Positions 46,750 to 55,205 of a stretch of 64,000 nt of DNA are shown here, piece after piece. The stretch comes from Brevundimonas subvibrioides (GTDB lineage: Bacteria > Pseudomonadota > Alphaproteobacteria > Caulobacterales > Caulobacteraceae): assembly GCF_002280785.1 (NCBI RefSeq), contig NZ_NCEQ01000003.1, forward strand, positions 268,886 through 332,885, given 5' to 3'. The position numbers and the translations under genes are program-made. How positions within the stretch are numbered: the first letter of the stretch is position 1; each line of letters opens with the position of its first letter. The notes beneath the pieces were generated by a model. The model was not told the DNA's origin. It did not search any database and saw nothing but the letters and a program-made list of their open reading frames with translations.

Positions 46750-47546
46750 CCACCATGCGGGCGGGCCTCACGGGATGGCCGATCACCCAATCCCTCAGCC
46801 CGGTAATCCACGGCGCATGGATCGGCGCCGCTGGCCTGGACGCTACCTACCAGCCATTTCCGGCGATGGATGAGTCCGCTTTTGACGCCGTGATCGTCCG
46901 GGGACGGCAGGGCGAGTTTCTCGGCCTGAACGTGACGGCGCCTTTCAAGGAGCGTGCGCTGCAGATCGCCGACTCGGCCACGCCGGTGGCGACACGGGCC
47001 GGCTCGGCCAATGTGCTGCTCTTCGAGAACGGTCAGGTCCGGGCGGACAGCGTGGATGGCGAAGGGCTGCTGATGGCGCTCACCGGACAGGCGCCCCTCC
47101 TGCACCTCGCCGGAGCGCCGGTGGTTGTCGTGGGGGCCGGGGGCGCAGCGCGCGCGGCGGTCTCGGCCTTGGTGGATTCCGGCGCCGAGGTCGCCATTCT
47201 GAACCGGACCGTGTCACGTGCCGAGGCGCTGGCCGGAACGCTCGGCGCACGCATTGCGAAACCGGGGGATCTGGAGAGAGCCGCTGTGGTCATCAACGCG
47301 ATCAGCGGGCCCTCTGACCTGGATGTCTCGCAACTGGCCGATCACGCCGTGGTCATGGATATGGGCTACCGGCCCCGGATAACGCCGCTGTTGTCGCGCG
47401 CTCGCGATCGGGGCCTGACGGTCGTCGACGGCCTGGGGATGCTGATCGGGCAAGCGCGCCCGTCGTTCCGCGCCTTTTTCGGCCACGATCCGGCGCCGAT
47501 CAACATTCGTCGCGTCGCCCTGGCCGTGCTGGGAGAGGATGGATGA
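46746..47546 (+). CDS. aroE: Shikimate dehydrogenase
   Basis: 266 residues from ATG 46746, overlapping maf by ATGA. NADPH-dependent step of the shikimate pathway for aromatic amino acids. Shikimate-binding [11 protein letters not shown] and NVTAPFKE with the catalytic Lys, nucleotide-binding [11 protein letters not shown], and [10 protein letters not shown]. Complete. Confidence 0.94.
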   Translation: MTTMRAGLTGWPITQSLSPVIHGAWIGAAGLDATYQPFPAMDESAFDAVIVRGRQGEFLGLNVTAPFKERALQIADSATPVATRAGSANVLLFENGQVRADSVDGEGLLMALTGQAPLLHLAGAPVVVVGAGGAARAAVSALVDSGAEVAILNRTVSRAEALAGTLGARIAKPGDLERAAVVINAISGPSDLDVSQLADHAVVMDMGYRPRITPLLSRARDRGLTVVDGLGMLIGQARPSFRAFFGHDPAPINIRRVALAVLGEDG

Positions 47547-48184
47547 TTCTGCTCGGCCTGACCGGCTCGATCGGCATGGGAAAGTCGACCACCACCGCCC
47601 TGTTCGCCGAGCACGGCGCCCTGATCTGGAACGCCGACGACGCGGTTCACGCCCTCTATGCCCGCGGCGGGGCGGCGGTCGAACCGGTCGGCGAGGCCTT
47701 TCCGGGCGTGGTCGTTGACGGCGCCGTGGATCGCGGGCGGCTGGCCGAGGCGCTTGGCCGCGACGAGACGGCCTTCCGGCGACTGGAGACCCTCGTCCAC
47801 CCGCTCGTCGCCGCCGGCCGCACGGCCGATCTGGAGGCGGCGCGGGCGGCGGGCGTGAAGCTGGCCGTCCTCGACATCCCCCTGCTGTTCGAGACCGGCG
47901 GCGACCGGGCCGTGGATGCGGTGGTCGTGGTCAGCGCCGACGCAGCTGCCCAGCGCCGCCGGGTTCTGGCCCGGCCCGGAATGACGGTGGAGCGGTTCGA
48001 GGCCATTCTGGCGCGGCAGATTCCGGACGGCGAAAAGCGCCGTCGCGCCGACTTCGTCATCGACACCGGCCGGGGGCTCGACGCCGCCCGGACCCGGGTC
48101 GCCGAAATCGTGGGGATCGTTCTGGCTCCGGACTGGAAACCACCCCGCCGGACTCTTTCGGGCGCCGCCGAAACACCCCATTAA
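47543..48184 (+). CDS. coaE: Dephospho-CoA kinase
   Basis: 213 residues, overlapping aroE by ATGA. Final step of CoA synthesis. P-loop [11 protein letters not shown] (4-14), [17 protein letters not shown] and [11 protein letters not shown]-terminus after about 200 ([14 protein letters not shown]) is slightly extended. Next start is 7 bp away. Confidence 0.95.
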   Translation: MILLGLTGSIGMGKSTTTALFAEHGALIWNADDAVHALYARGGAAVEPVGEAFPGVVVDGAVDRGRLAEALGRDETAFRRLETLVHPLVAAGRTADLEAARAAGVKLAVLDIPLLFETGGDRAVDAVVVVSADAAAQRRRVLARPGMTVERFEAILARQIPDGEKRRRADFVIDTGRGLDAARTRVAEIVGIVLAPDWKPPRRTLSGAAETPH

Positions 48185-48190
48185 GAGGGC

Positions 48191-48913
48191 ATGTCCCGCG
48201 AAATCGTCCTCGACACCGAAACCACCGGCTTCGACCCCAGAACGGGCGACCGGCTGATCGAGGTCGGCTGTATCGAGATCGAGGACCTGCTGCCGACCGG
48301 CCGGACCTTCCACCGGTTGGTCAATCCGGAGCGGCTGATCCCGGCCGACGCCATCCGGGTGCACGGCATTACCGACGACAAGGTCAGGGACGCGCCGAAA
48401 TTCGCCGAGATCGTCATCGACCTGATGGCCTTCATCGGCGAGGCCCCGGTCATCGCCCACAACGCCCAGTTCGACCGCAATTTCATCGATCATGAATGCG
48501 GTCGCTGCGGTCACGCCCTGCTGCACGAGACCCGCTGGATCGACACGCTGCAGCTGGCCCAGAAGCGCTGGCCGGGCATGCCCAACTCGCTGGACGCCCT
48601 GTGCAAACGCTACAAGGTCAGCCTGGCCGATCGCTCGTTTCACGGCGCCCTGATCGACGCCCGCCTTCTGGCCGAGGTCTATCTGGAGCTGAAGGGCGGC
48701 AAGGAGCGGGTGCTGGACCTGTCCAGCCGTCGCGAGAGCCAGGCCGCCGCAGCCCATGCGGCCGCCGGCGGCTATCAGCCGCGATCACGGCCGCTCACGC
48801 CGCGCATTCACCCCGAAGAGGCTGAGGCGCACCGCGCCTTCCTGCTGGCGACGCTGAAAGACCAGTCGCTGTGGGCCGGTTACGGGCTCGAGGTCGTCGA
48901 GCCCGCTGCCTGA
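48191..48913 (+). CDS. dnaQ: DNA polymerase III epsilon subunit (proofreading)
   Basis: 240 residues. 3'-5' exonuclease of the replicative polymerase. DEDDh exonuclease motifs: LDTETTG (ExoI), NAQFDRNFID (ExoII) and HGALIDARLLAEV (ExoIII). The C-terminal ~55 residues beyond 185 (SRRESQAAAAHAAAGG onward) would bind the alpha subunit. Convergent with secB, two bases between stops. Confidence 0.95.
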   Translation: MSREIVLDTETTGFDPRTGDRLIEVGCIEIEDLLPTGRTFHRLVNPERLIPADAIRVHGITDDKVRDAPKFAEIVIDLMAFIGEAPVIAHNAQFDRNFIDHECGRCGHALLHETRWIDTLQLAQKRWPGMPNSLDALCKRYKVSLADRSFHGALIDARLLAEVYLELKGGKERVLDLSSRRESQAAAAHAAAGGYQPRSRPLTPRIHPEEAEAHRAFLLATLKDQSLWAGYGLEVVEPAA

Positions 48914-48915
48914 TC

Positions 48916-49419
48916 TCAGGCCTGGCCGGTCGCGTCCGGCTGGGCGGCGATCTGTTGCTGGCGCGCCGCATAGATGCCGGCGAAGTCGATCGGATCCAGC
49001 ATGAAGGGCGGATAGAAGCCGCCGTCCGCGGTCGCCCCGGCCACGATCTCACGGGCGAAGGGGAACAGATAGCGCGGGCATTCGATCAGCAGCATCGCCT
49101 CGATCGCGTCTTCCGGCACGCCTTCGAGCTGGAACAGGCCGCCGTACAGCAGTTCGACCTGGAAGACCGGCATCGTGTCGGTCGAGGCCTTGATCGACAG
49201 CTTGACGTCGACTTCGAACAGGCCGTCGGGACGACCCTGGGCGTTGAGCTCGACGCCCATGTCGATCTGGGGCTTGCCCTCGAGGCGCAGGCTGTCGGGG
49301 GCCCTGGGGTTCTCGAACGACAGGTCGCGGACGTACTGCGCCAGGATGCGGAAGCCCAGGGTGGCGGGGCGTTCGGTCGGGTTGGCGCCGTTGGCGTCGG
49401 GGGGCGAAACGTCGGTCAT
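48916..49419 (-). CDS. secB: Protein-export chaperone SecB
   Basis: 167 residues from ATG 49419. Tetrameric cytosolic chaperone delivering preproteins to Sec[41 protein letters not shown] and [14 protein letters not shown] blocks are standard. An Asn/Pro/Ala-rich N-tail of about 20 residues is not conserved. The convergent partner is dnaQ. Confidence 0.94.
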   Translation of the reverse strand: MTDVSPPDANGANPTERPATLGFRILAQYVRDLSFENPRAPDSLRLEGKPQIDMGVELNAQGRPDGLFEVDVKLSIKASTDTMPVFQVELLYGGLFQLEGVPEDAIEAMLLIECPRYLFPFAREIVAGATADGGFYPPFMLDPIDFAGIYAARQQQIAAQPDATGQA

Positions 49420-49696
49420 GGAGGCGAAGCCGTTCAATATGGCGGAAAAGCGAGGCGCCGCGACTAGCATCCGCCCGGACGTCCCGCAACTTTCCCTCTT
49501 GCAGGGGCGCTACCGCCCGCTGTGCGGCGCCTCCCTGCCGGCGGGTGTTCGGGGCGCGCTGCGGGGTAGCGGCGGCATGTCACAACTCGCCCGGGGTGCG
49601 TCGCGGCTTGCGTACGCCCATATCAGACCGTAATCGTCCTGTCCGACGCGCCCGGCCCTCATGGCCGGGATCAGGACGCCATCCCAGGGATACCCC

Positions 49697-50347
49697 GTGC
49701 CGGTACAGTTCCAGCTCGTCATCTTCGCCGTGATCGCCGCGGTCGTCTTGTTCCAGCTCTACAATGTGCTGGGCAAGAAGGTCGGCCGTCAGCCGCAGGA
49801 GGACGCCAAGACGCCAGCCCTGCCCGCTGCGGGCGCGACGGGTCCGGAAGCCCAGGCCCGCGTGCCCGCGCTCGACGCCGCCACCCTGGCTGCCGCCGCC
49901 TCGCTGCGCGCCCGCGACCCCGCCTTCGACCCCGCCAAATTCATCGAAGGGGCCCGCCAGGCCTATGAAACCATCGTGCGCGGCTACGCCTCCGGCGACC
50001 GCGCGGCTCTGAAGCCGCTGCTGACCCCCGAGGTCCTAGCCTCGTTCGAGACCGGCATCGCCGCCCGCGAGATCCGGGGCGAAACCGAACAGGTCGAATT
50101 CCTGCATGCGCCGCGCGCCGACCTGGAACTGGCCTCGGCCGAGGGCGACCGCGCTGTCGCCAAGGTCCGGTTCCTGGCCGAGATCCGCTCCAGGGTCCTT
50201 CCGCCCGAGGCCGAGGCGACTCCGGGCGCTCCGGCCGAGCCCCGCATCGAAGAGCGTCGCACGGCCGAGCACTGGACCTTCGAACGGTCCCTGGGCGCTG
50301 CAGACCCCAACTGGGTCCTCGCTCGCGTCGAACCCGCCAACGCCTAG
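49697..50347 (+). CDS. Tim44/TimA family membrane protein
   Basis: 216 residues from GTG 49697, preceded by AGGGA at six bases; ATG 49661 is the alternative. One N-terminal membrane anchor (VPVQFQLVIFAVIAAVVLFQL), a Pro/Ala linker, and a Tim44 domain (about 75-210) beginning DPAFDPAKFIEGARQAYETIV and ending EHWTFERSLGAADPNWVLARV. Probably a membrane-associated biogenesis factor; in bacteria the role is not firmly known. secB and mltA next to it point to envelope traffic. Confidence 0.85.
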   Translation: MPVQFQLVIFAVIAAVVLFQLYNVLGKKVGRQPQEDAKTPALPAAGATGPEAQARVPALDAATLAAAASLRARDPAFDPAKFIEGARQAYETIVRGYASGDRAALKPLLTPEVLASFETGIAAREIRGETEQVEFLHAPRADLELASAEGDRAVAKVRFLAEIRSRVLPPEAEATPGAPAEPRIEERRTAEHWTFERSLGAADPNWVLARVEPANA

Positions 50348-50360
50348 GGGCGGCCGCGCC

Positions 50361-51449
50361 TTGGGACTCGACCTGAGGCTCGTAATGGCGGGCGCGCTCC
50401 TGCTCCTGGCGGGGTGTGCGACGCCCCGGTCCGGGCCTCCGGTCCCGCCGACGGGGCCCACGCCCACCGCTCCGCCGCAGGTTTCCAGCCTGCCGGGCCC
50501 GCAGAGCCTTCCCGGCTGGGCCGATGAAGACCACCTCGCCGCCTTCCAGGCCTATGCCGAGACCTGCCGCGTCGCGCGTGAGCCGGCTGCCGTGCGTCAG
50601 TGCGAGCGAGCCCAGCACATCAGGCGGACATCACGCCCGGTGACGCCCTCCATGGCCAGGGCCTTCTTCGAGGACGGCTTCGGGATCGTGGAGGCCCCGC
50701 CCGCCGAGAGCCGGTCACCCCTCCTGACCGCCTATTTCGCTCCGGAGTACCCGGCCCGGCGCACCGCGGACCGGGAGTTCGACACTCCCGTTCTCGGCCG
50801 CCCGTCCGGCTGGTCGCGCGGCCAGGTTCTGGACGAGCGCGCCGTGATCGAGGCCGGACCCGCGCCCTCGCCGCCCCTGGCCTGGATGCGGGCCGAGGAC
50901 CTGTTCTTCCTCCAGATCCAGGGGTCCGGCTATCTGACGTTCGAGGACGGATCGAAGGCGCGCGCCGCCTATGCCGCCGACAACGGCCGGACCTTCGTCG
51001 GCATCGCCCGGCCGATGGCGGAGCGCGGCCTCCTGCCGACGAACGGCACCTCGGGCGAGGCGATCCGCGCCTGGCTGGCGGCCCATCGCGGGCCGGAGGC
51101 GCGGGCGATCACGGCCCTGAACCCCCGCTACATCTATTTCTCGCTGGACCCCGACGACGGCGGACATCCGGCGGGCGCGGCCGGCGTTCCCCTGCAGGCC
51201 CGGCGGGCCATCGCGGTGGATCCGGCCAGCTGGACCTATGGCGATCTGGTGTGGATCTCGGCCGGCGCCGGAAACCTGGTCGGGGCGCGGCATGGCTACA
51301 CCGGCCTGGTCATGACGCTGGACACCGGCTCGGCCATTCGCGGCCCTGTGCGCGCCGATCTCTATATGGGCCGGGGCGAGGCGGCGGGGGCGGAGGCCGG
51401 GGCGGTGCGGCATCCCCTGCGCATGTGGCGGCTGGTTCCGAGACCCTGA
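50361..51449 (+). CDS. mltA: Membrane-bound lytic transglycosylase MltA
   Basis: 362 residues from TTG 50361; ATG 50385 has the better ribosome site (TGAGG) but leaves a signal of only ten residues without positive charge. Lipobox LLLAGC anchors it in the outer membrane. Cuts glycan strands, leaving anhydro ends. YFAPEYPARRT, FLQIQGSGYL, RTFVGIARPMAERGLL and the terminal 3D-domain AIRGPVRADLYMG are MltA marks. Twelve base pairs after the Tim44 gene. Confidence 0.9.
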   Translation: MGLDLRLVMAGALLLLAGCATPRSGPPVPPTGPTPTAPPQVSSLPGPQSLPGWADEDHLAAFQAYAETCRVAREPAAVRQCERAQHIRRTSRPVTPSMARAFFEDGFGIVEAPPAESRSPLLTAYFAPEYPARRTADREFDTPVLGRPSGWSRGQVLDERAVIEAGPAPSPPLAWMRAEDLFFLQIQGSGYLTFEDGSKARAAYAADNGRTFVGIARPMAERGLLPTNGTSGEAIRAWLAAHRGPEARAITALNPRYIYFSLDPDDGGHPAGAAGVPLQARRAIAVDPASWTYGDLVWISAGAGNLVGARHGYTGLVMTLDTGSAIRGPVRADLYMGRGEAAGAEAGAVRHPLRMWRLVPRP

Positions 51450-51535
51450 GACTCTCCGCTGAATTCCCGAGATGTTAGGGTTTCGGGTGAAAAGCGCCTA
51501 GATGGGCGGCGGATTCGCCGCCAGGCCATCCTCCC

Positions 51536-51985
51536 ATGACATCCCCGACCGTTCGCACGCCGCAGCCCCTCACGGAGCGCGTGCTCGAACGCCTCGTGTA
51601 TCGCAGCGACGCTGTGGGCGCAGCCGACGGTCCGATGGACCTGTCCGAGATCGTGGCGACCTCGGTGCGCAACAATGGCCGACGCCGGATCACCGGCGCC
51701 CTGGCCTATCAGTCAGGAACCTTCGTCCAGGTGCTGGAGGGTGATCCCGAAGCGCTGACCGCCCTGATGGCGGACATCGAGGCCGACGCGCGGCATCGCA
51801 ATGTGCGCGTCCTGGCCCGCTGGCCGGTTCAGGCCCAGTTGTTCCTCGGCTGGGCCATGGTGCTGGTCGACACCCGCAAACTGTCGCCCCACCTGTCCAA
51901 ACTCCTGTCCCAGACGGGGTCCGGCGCCCAGGTCACGACCGTCATCGCCGAACTGGCCAACGCCCGTCTGGGGTCTATGGTCTAG
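51536..51985 (+). CDS. Short BLUF blue-light photoreceptor
   Basis: 149 residues. BLUF domain over about 16-115 with every photocycle residue in place: Tyr22 (LVYRS), Asn47 (RNNGRRRITG), Gln65 (FVQVLEG), Trp106 and Met108 (FLGWAMVL). Binds FAD and shifts a hydrogen-bond network on blue light. The C-terminal ~30 residues (LSPHLSKLLSQTGSG...) may form the helical cap. No output domain is fused, so it acts through a partner protein. Separate from neighbours, with mltA upstream and a convergent HerA gene. Confidence 0.9.
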   Translation: MTSPTVRTPQPLTERVLERLVYRSDAVGAADGPMDLSEIVATSVRNNGRRRITGALAYQSGTFVQVLEGDPEALTALMADIEADARHRNVRVLARWPVQAQLFLGWAMVLVDTRKLSPHLSKLLSQTGSGAQVTTVIAELANARLGSMV

Positions 51986-52020
51986 CCTGGAGCTTTTGAC
52001 GGGTGAGTTGCGGCGCCCTT

Positions 52021-52051
52021 GGAGCGCGGACCTGGAGGTCCGCGCTCCTTT
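52021..52051. terminator. Bidirectional hairpin between BLUF and HerA-like genes
   Basis: Perfect 12-bp stem GGAGCGCGGACC (52021-52032) / GGTCCGCGCTCC (52037-52048) with a TGGA loop, followed by TTTG. Lies between convergent stops, so probably terminates both. Confidence 0.75.
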
Positions 52052-52075
52052 GAGTCCCTTTGACCGCCGAACGCT

Positions 52076-53587
52076 CTAGCGCCGTAATCCGCCCAGAATG
52101 CCCCGCAACAGTTCACGCGTCAGGGTCGAGCCCGCCGTGCGCAGCACCGACTTGGTCAGGGCCTCCATCGGAGTCTGGCGGTTGGACTTGCGCGGCGCCC
52201 TCGGTGCGGGCGGCGCCTTCGGAGCCGCCGGAGCGCGACCCTGTGGCGCCGGTTTCGCGGCCGGCGCGGTCGCAGCCTCGGTTTGGGCGTGGCGGGCGGT
52301 GAGGATTTCTTCGGCGGACTCGCGGTCCGCGACGGTGTCATAGACCCCCTTCACCGGGCTGGCCGCCATGACGGCGGCGCGTTCGGCATCGGTCGCCGGC
52401 CCCAGACGGCTGTCTGGCGGCCGGATCAGGGTCCGGGCGACGACGCGGGGCGCGCCCTTCTCGTCCAGCGTTGAGACCAGGGCCTCGCCGGTGCCCAGCG
52501 CCTGGATGGCGTCGGCCGTATCGAAGGCCGGATTGACCCGGAAACTGTCCGAGGCCGCCCTCAGGCCGCGCTGATCGGACGGGGTGTAGGCGCGCAGCGC
52601 ATGCTGGATGCGGTTGCCGAGCTGGGCCAGGACGCTGTCGGGGATATCGGCGGGGTTCTGGGTGATGAAATAGACCCCGACCCCCTTGGACCGGATCAGG
52701 CGCACGACCTGTTCGACCTTTTCCAGCAGGGGCTTGGGCGCGTCCCTGAACAGCAGGTGGGCCTCGTCGAAGAAGAAGACGAGACGCGGTTTCTCGGGGT
52801 CGCCGATCTCTGGCAGCTGTTCGAACAGCTCGGACATCAGCCACAGCAGGAAGGCGCCGTACAGGCGCGGGCTGTTCATCAGCCGGGTCGAGTCCAGCAC
52901 ATTGACCTGACCCCGCCCGTCGAGGCTGGTTCGCATCATGTCGGTCAGTTTCAGCGCCGGCTCGCCGAAGAAGGCGTCGCCGCCGTCCTGTTCCAGCTGC
53001 AGCAGGGCGCGCTGGATCGAGGCGATCGAGGCGGGGGCGACATTGCCGACCTCGCGGCCGATGCGGGCGGCGTTCTCGGCGACATAGGTCAGCATGGACC
53101 GCAGGTCGTCGAGGTCCAGCAGCAGCAGGCCCTCCTTGTCGGCGACGTGGAAGGCGACGGTCAGGACGCCTTCCTGCACGTCATTGAGGTCCAGCATCCG
53201 CGCCATCAGCAGCGGCCCGATCTCCGATACGGTCGCCCGGACCGGGTGGCCCTTCTGCCCGTACAGATCCCAGAACACCGTCGGCGCGGCCTTCGGCGCC
53301 AGGGTCAGGCTCATCCCGGCGGCGCGGGCCAGAAGCTTCTCATTGGGGGTTCCGACCTGGCTGATGCCTGAAAGGTCTCCCTTCACGTCGGCGCAGAAGA
53401 CCGGGACGCCCATCTCGGAAAAGCCCTGGGCCATGATCTGCAGCGTGACGGTCTTGCCGGTGCCGGTCGCACCCGCGATCACCCCGTGCCGGTTGGCTCG
53501 ATTCCACAGCAGGATCTCGCGCTGGGGCGTCTCCCCATCGGCGGACTGGCCCAGGAACAGGCCGGGGCTGGCGGCGGCATCGGTCAT
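52076..53587 (-). CDS. HerA-like/YjgR ATPase (DUF853)
   Basis: 503 residues. P-loop ATPase of the HerA-FtsK superfamily. Walker A GATGTGKT (39-46), Walker [12 protein letters not shown], and the YjgR-like arginine/sensor block [21 protein letters not shown]-terminal 90 residues are Ala/Pro-rich with a terminal helix [10 protein letters not shown]. Role unknown; not linked to a NurA-type nuclease here. Confidence 0.88.
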   Translation of the reverse strand: MTDAAASPGLFLGQSADGETPQREILLWNRANRHGVIAGATGTGKTVTLQIMAQGFSEMGVPVFCADVKGDLSGISQVGTPNEKLLARAAGMSLTLAPKAAPTVFWDLYGQKGHPVRATVSEIGPLLMARMLDLNDVQEGVLTVAFHVADKEGLLLLDLDDLRSMLTYVAENAARIGREVGNVAPASIASIQRALLQLEQDGGDAFFGEPALKLTDMMRTSLDGRGQVNVLDSTRLMNSPRLYGAFLLWLMSELFEQLPEIGDPEKPRLVFFFDEAHLLFRDAPKPLLEKVEQVVRLIRSKGVGVYFITQNPADIPDSVLAQLGNRIQHALRAYTPSDQRGLRAASDSFRVNPAFDTADAIQALGTGEALVSTLDEKGAPRVVARTLIRPPDSRLGPATDAERAAVMAASPVKGVYDTVADRESAEEILTARHAQTEAATAPAAKPAPQGRAPAAPKAPPAPRAPRKSNRQTPMEALTKSVLRTAGSTLTRELLRGILGGLRR

Positions 53588-53677
53588 GCAAATCTCCTTG
53601 TCCGATGCTTAGCCGTGGCCGGCTCGCGCGCCAATCGGCGATTGACCGGCGCCGCGACGCCCCCGAAAAGACCAGTC

Positions 53678-54826
53678 ATGAAACCACCGATCGCCGTTCC
53701 GACATCGACTGTGGCCCGCAACGCCCTGGTGACCCTGGCCGTGGTGGCCGGGGGCGCGGCGCTTTACTGGCTGCGGGACATCCTGACGCCGCTGGCGATG
53801 GCGATCTTCCTGTTGATCATGATCGACGGGGTGAAGCGGTTCATCGAGGACCGGACTCGTCTGCCGCGTCACTGGGCCGGGACGGCGGCCCTGGCTGTCG
53901 TGGTCCTGGCCTTCCTCGCCTCCATCGCCTTCATCGTGAACGGGGCGGCCGGGTTCTTCACCGACGCCTCCGGGGTGTCCAGCGGCATCGGGCCCCGGAT
54001 CGACGCCATCATCGCCGACGGCGGGCGGCTGTTCGGCATGGCGACGCCCCCGACGGCCCATGAGTTGTTCGCCGGGCTGGATATCCGCGGCTACCTGACC
54101 ACCCTGGCCTTCCAGGTTCAGGGGGTTGTCTCCGGCGCCTTCTTCGTCATGGTCTATCTGGCCTTCCTGCTGGCGGCCCAGACGGGCTTCCGGCGCAAGC
54201 TGGTCAATCTGTTCCCCAACCGGGAGGCGCGCCAGGAGGCCAGCGAGGTGTTCGAGCGCGTGCGCAGCGGGGTCGAGGGCTATCTGTGGGTCCAGACCGT
54301 GACCGGTGCCATCATCTGCGTCGCCGCCTGGATCCTGATGCGTCTGGTGGGCCTGCAGAACGCCGAGTTCTGGACCTTCGTCATCTTCGTGGTCGGCTTC
54401 ATTCCGGTGCTGGGCGGAGCGATCGCCGGCCTCGCGCCGCCTCTGTTCGCCCTGGTCCAGTTCCCGACCTACTGGCCGGCCCTGATTCTGCTGGTGGGGC
54501 TGCAACTGATCCTGTTCGTGGTCGGCAACGCCATCCAGCCGCGCATGCAGGGCGAAAACCAGAACATCGACCCGGTCGCGGTTCTTCTCGCCCTGGCCCT
54601 GTGGGGCAAGATGTGGGGCGTGGTCGGCATGTTCCTGTCGACCCCGCTTGCGGTCATGGCCATGGCGATCCTCGCCGAGTTCAAGGGATCGATGTGGATC
54701 GCGATCCTCCTGTCGGGGAACGGCAGGCCCTTTGCCGACGAGGTGGAGGAGGAGCGGACGCACAAGCCGCCGGCCCGCCGTCCGGCCCGCGTCAAACAGC
54801 CGCGCGCCGGAGCCGCAGAACCCTGA
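53678..54826 (+). CDS. AI-2E family transporter (PerM/TqsA type)
   Basis: 382 residues from ATG 53678, about eight membrane segments. Inner-membrane permease of the UPF0118 family, which includes the autoinducer-2 exporter TqsA and sodium/proton antiporters. FIPVLGGAIAGLAPPLFAL, VVGNAIQPRMQGENQNIDP and GVVGMFLSTPLAVM are the family marks. Highly basic Pro-rich tail after residue 355. Substrate unknown. Confidence 0.88.
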   Translation: MKPPIAVPTSTVARNALVTLAVVAGGAALYWLRDILTPLAMAIFLLIMIDGVKRFIEDRTRLPRHWAGTAALAVVVLAFLASIAFIVNGAAGFFTDASGVSSGIGPRIDAIIADGGRLFGMATPPTAHELFAGLDIRGYLTTLAFQVQGVVSGAFFVMVYLAFLLAAQTGFRRKLVNLFPNREARQEASEVFERVRSGVEGYLWVQTVTGAIICVAAWILMRLVGLQNAEFWTFVIFVVGFIPVLGGAIAGLAPPLFALVQFPTYWPALILLVGLQLILFVVGNAIQPRMQGENQNIDPVAVLLALALWGKMWGVVGMFLSTPLAVMAMAILAEFKGSMWIAILLSGNGRPFADEVEEERTHKPPARRPARVKQPRAGAAEP

Positions 54827-55205
54827 AACCCGACCCCTTGCGGCCCGGTTCCGTCGATCCCATCTGCCATCCAGACGTCGCGGCCCCCTCCCCTCTCCCA
54901 AGGCCGCGGCGGCATCGACCGGCGCCCGTTCCCCCCTCCAGCGCCGGTCCAAGAGAGGCCGTCGGACGCCCGTCCGACGGCCTTTTTCTTTGCTCGCAAG
55001 GGCGAAGAGGCGGTTTCACCCGCGCATGAGTGAACGTTGATAAGATTCGGCCCGGCAAGTCGTTCAACGGGGTTTGTCGTTTCCGGCCTTCCCGAGCGAA
55101 GCGGTCCGGCCTATCCAACGGATCAGGGACGGGATGCGTCGCGGTCGAGCGATGGTCTCCGGTCCAGACCCTGGCGGCCCTGCCGCGCCTTTCGAGACCC
55201 TGCCC
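54827..55205. other. Intergenic region upstream of gdhZ
   Basis: 379 bp. A strong terminator at 54956-54991 ends the permease gene. After it, 55000-55205 holds the gdhZ promoter and leader; no further structure is seen. The open frame from 55074 runs into gdhZ but is not expected to be translated. Confidence 0.6.
54956..54991 (+). terminator. Intrinsic terminator after AI-2E gene
   Basis: AGGCCGTCGGAC (54956-54967), loop GCCC, GTCCGACGGCCT (54972-54983), then TTTTCTTT. Perfect 12-bp stem. Confidence 0.92.

Noticed and set aside
48916..49419. tRNA or rRNA genes in the window
   Set aside because: No cloverleaf-type TTCRANNC loops with matching acceptor stems were found anywhere by eye; small RNAs apart, none can be supported.
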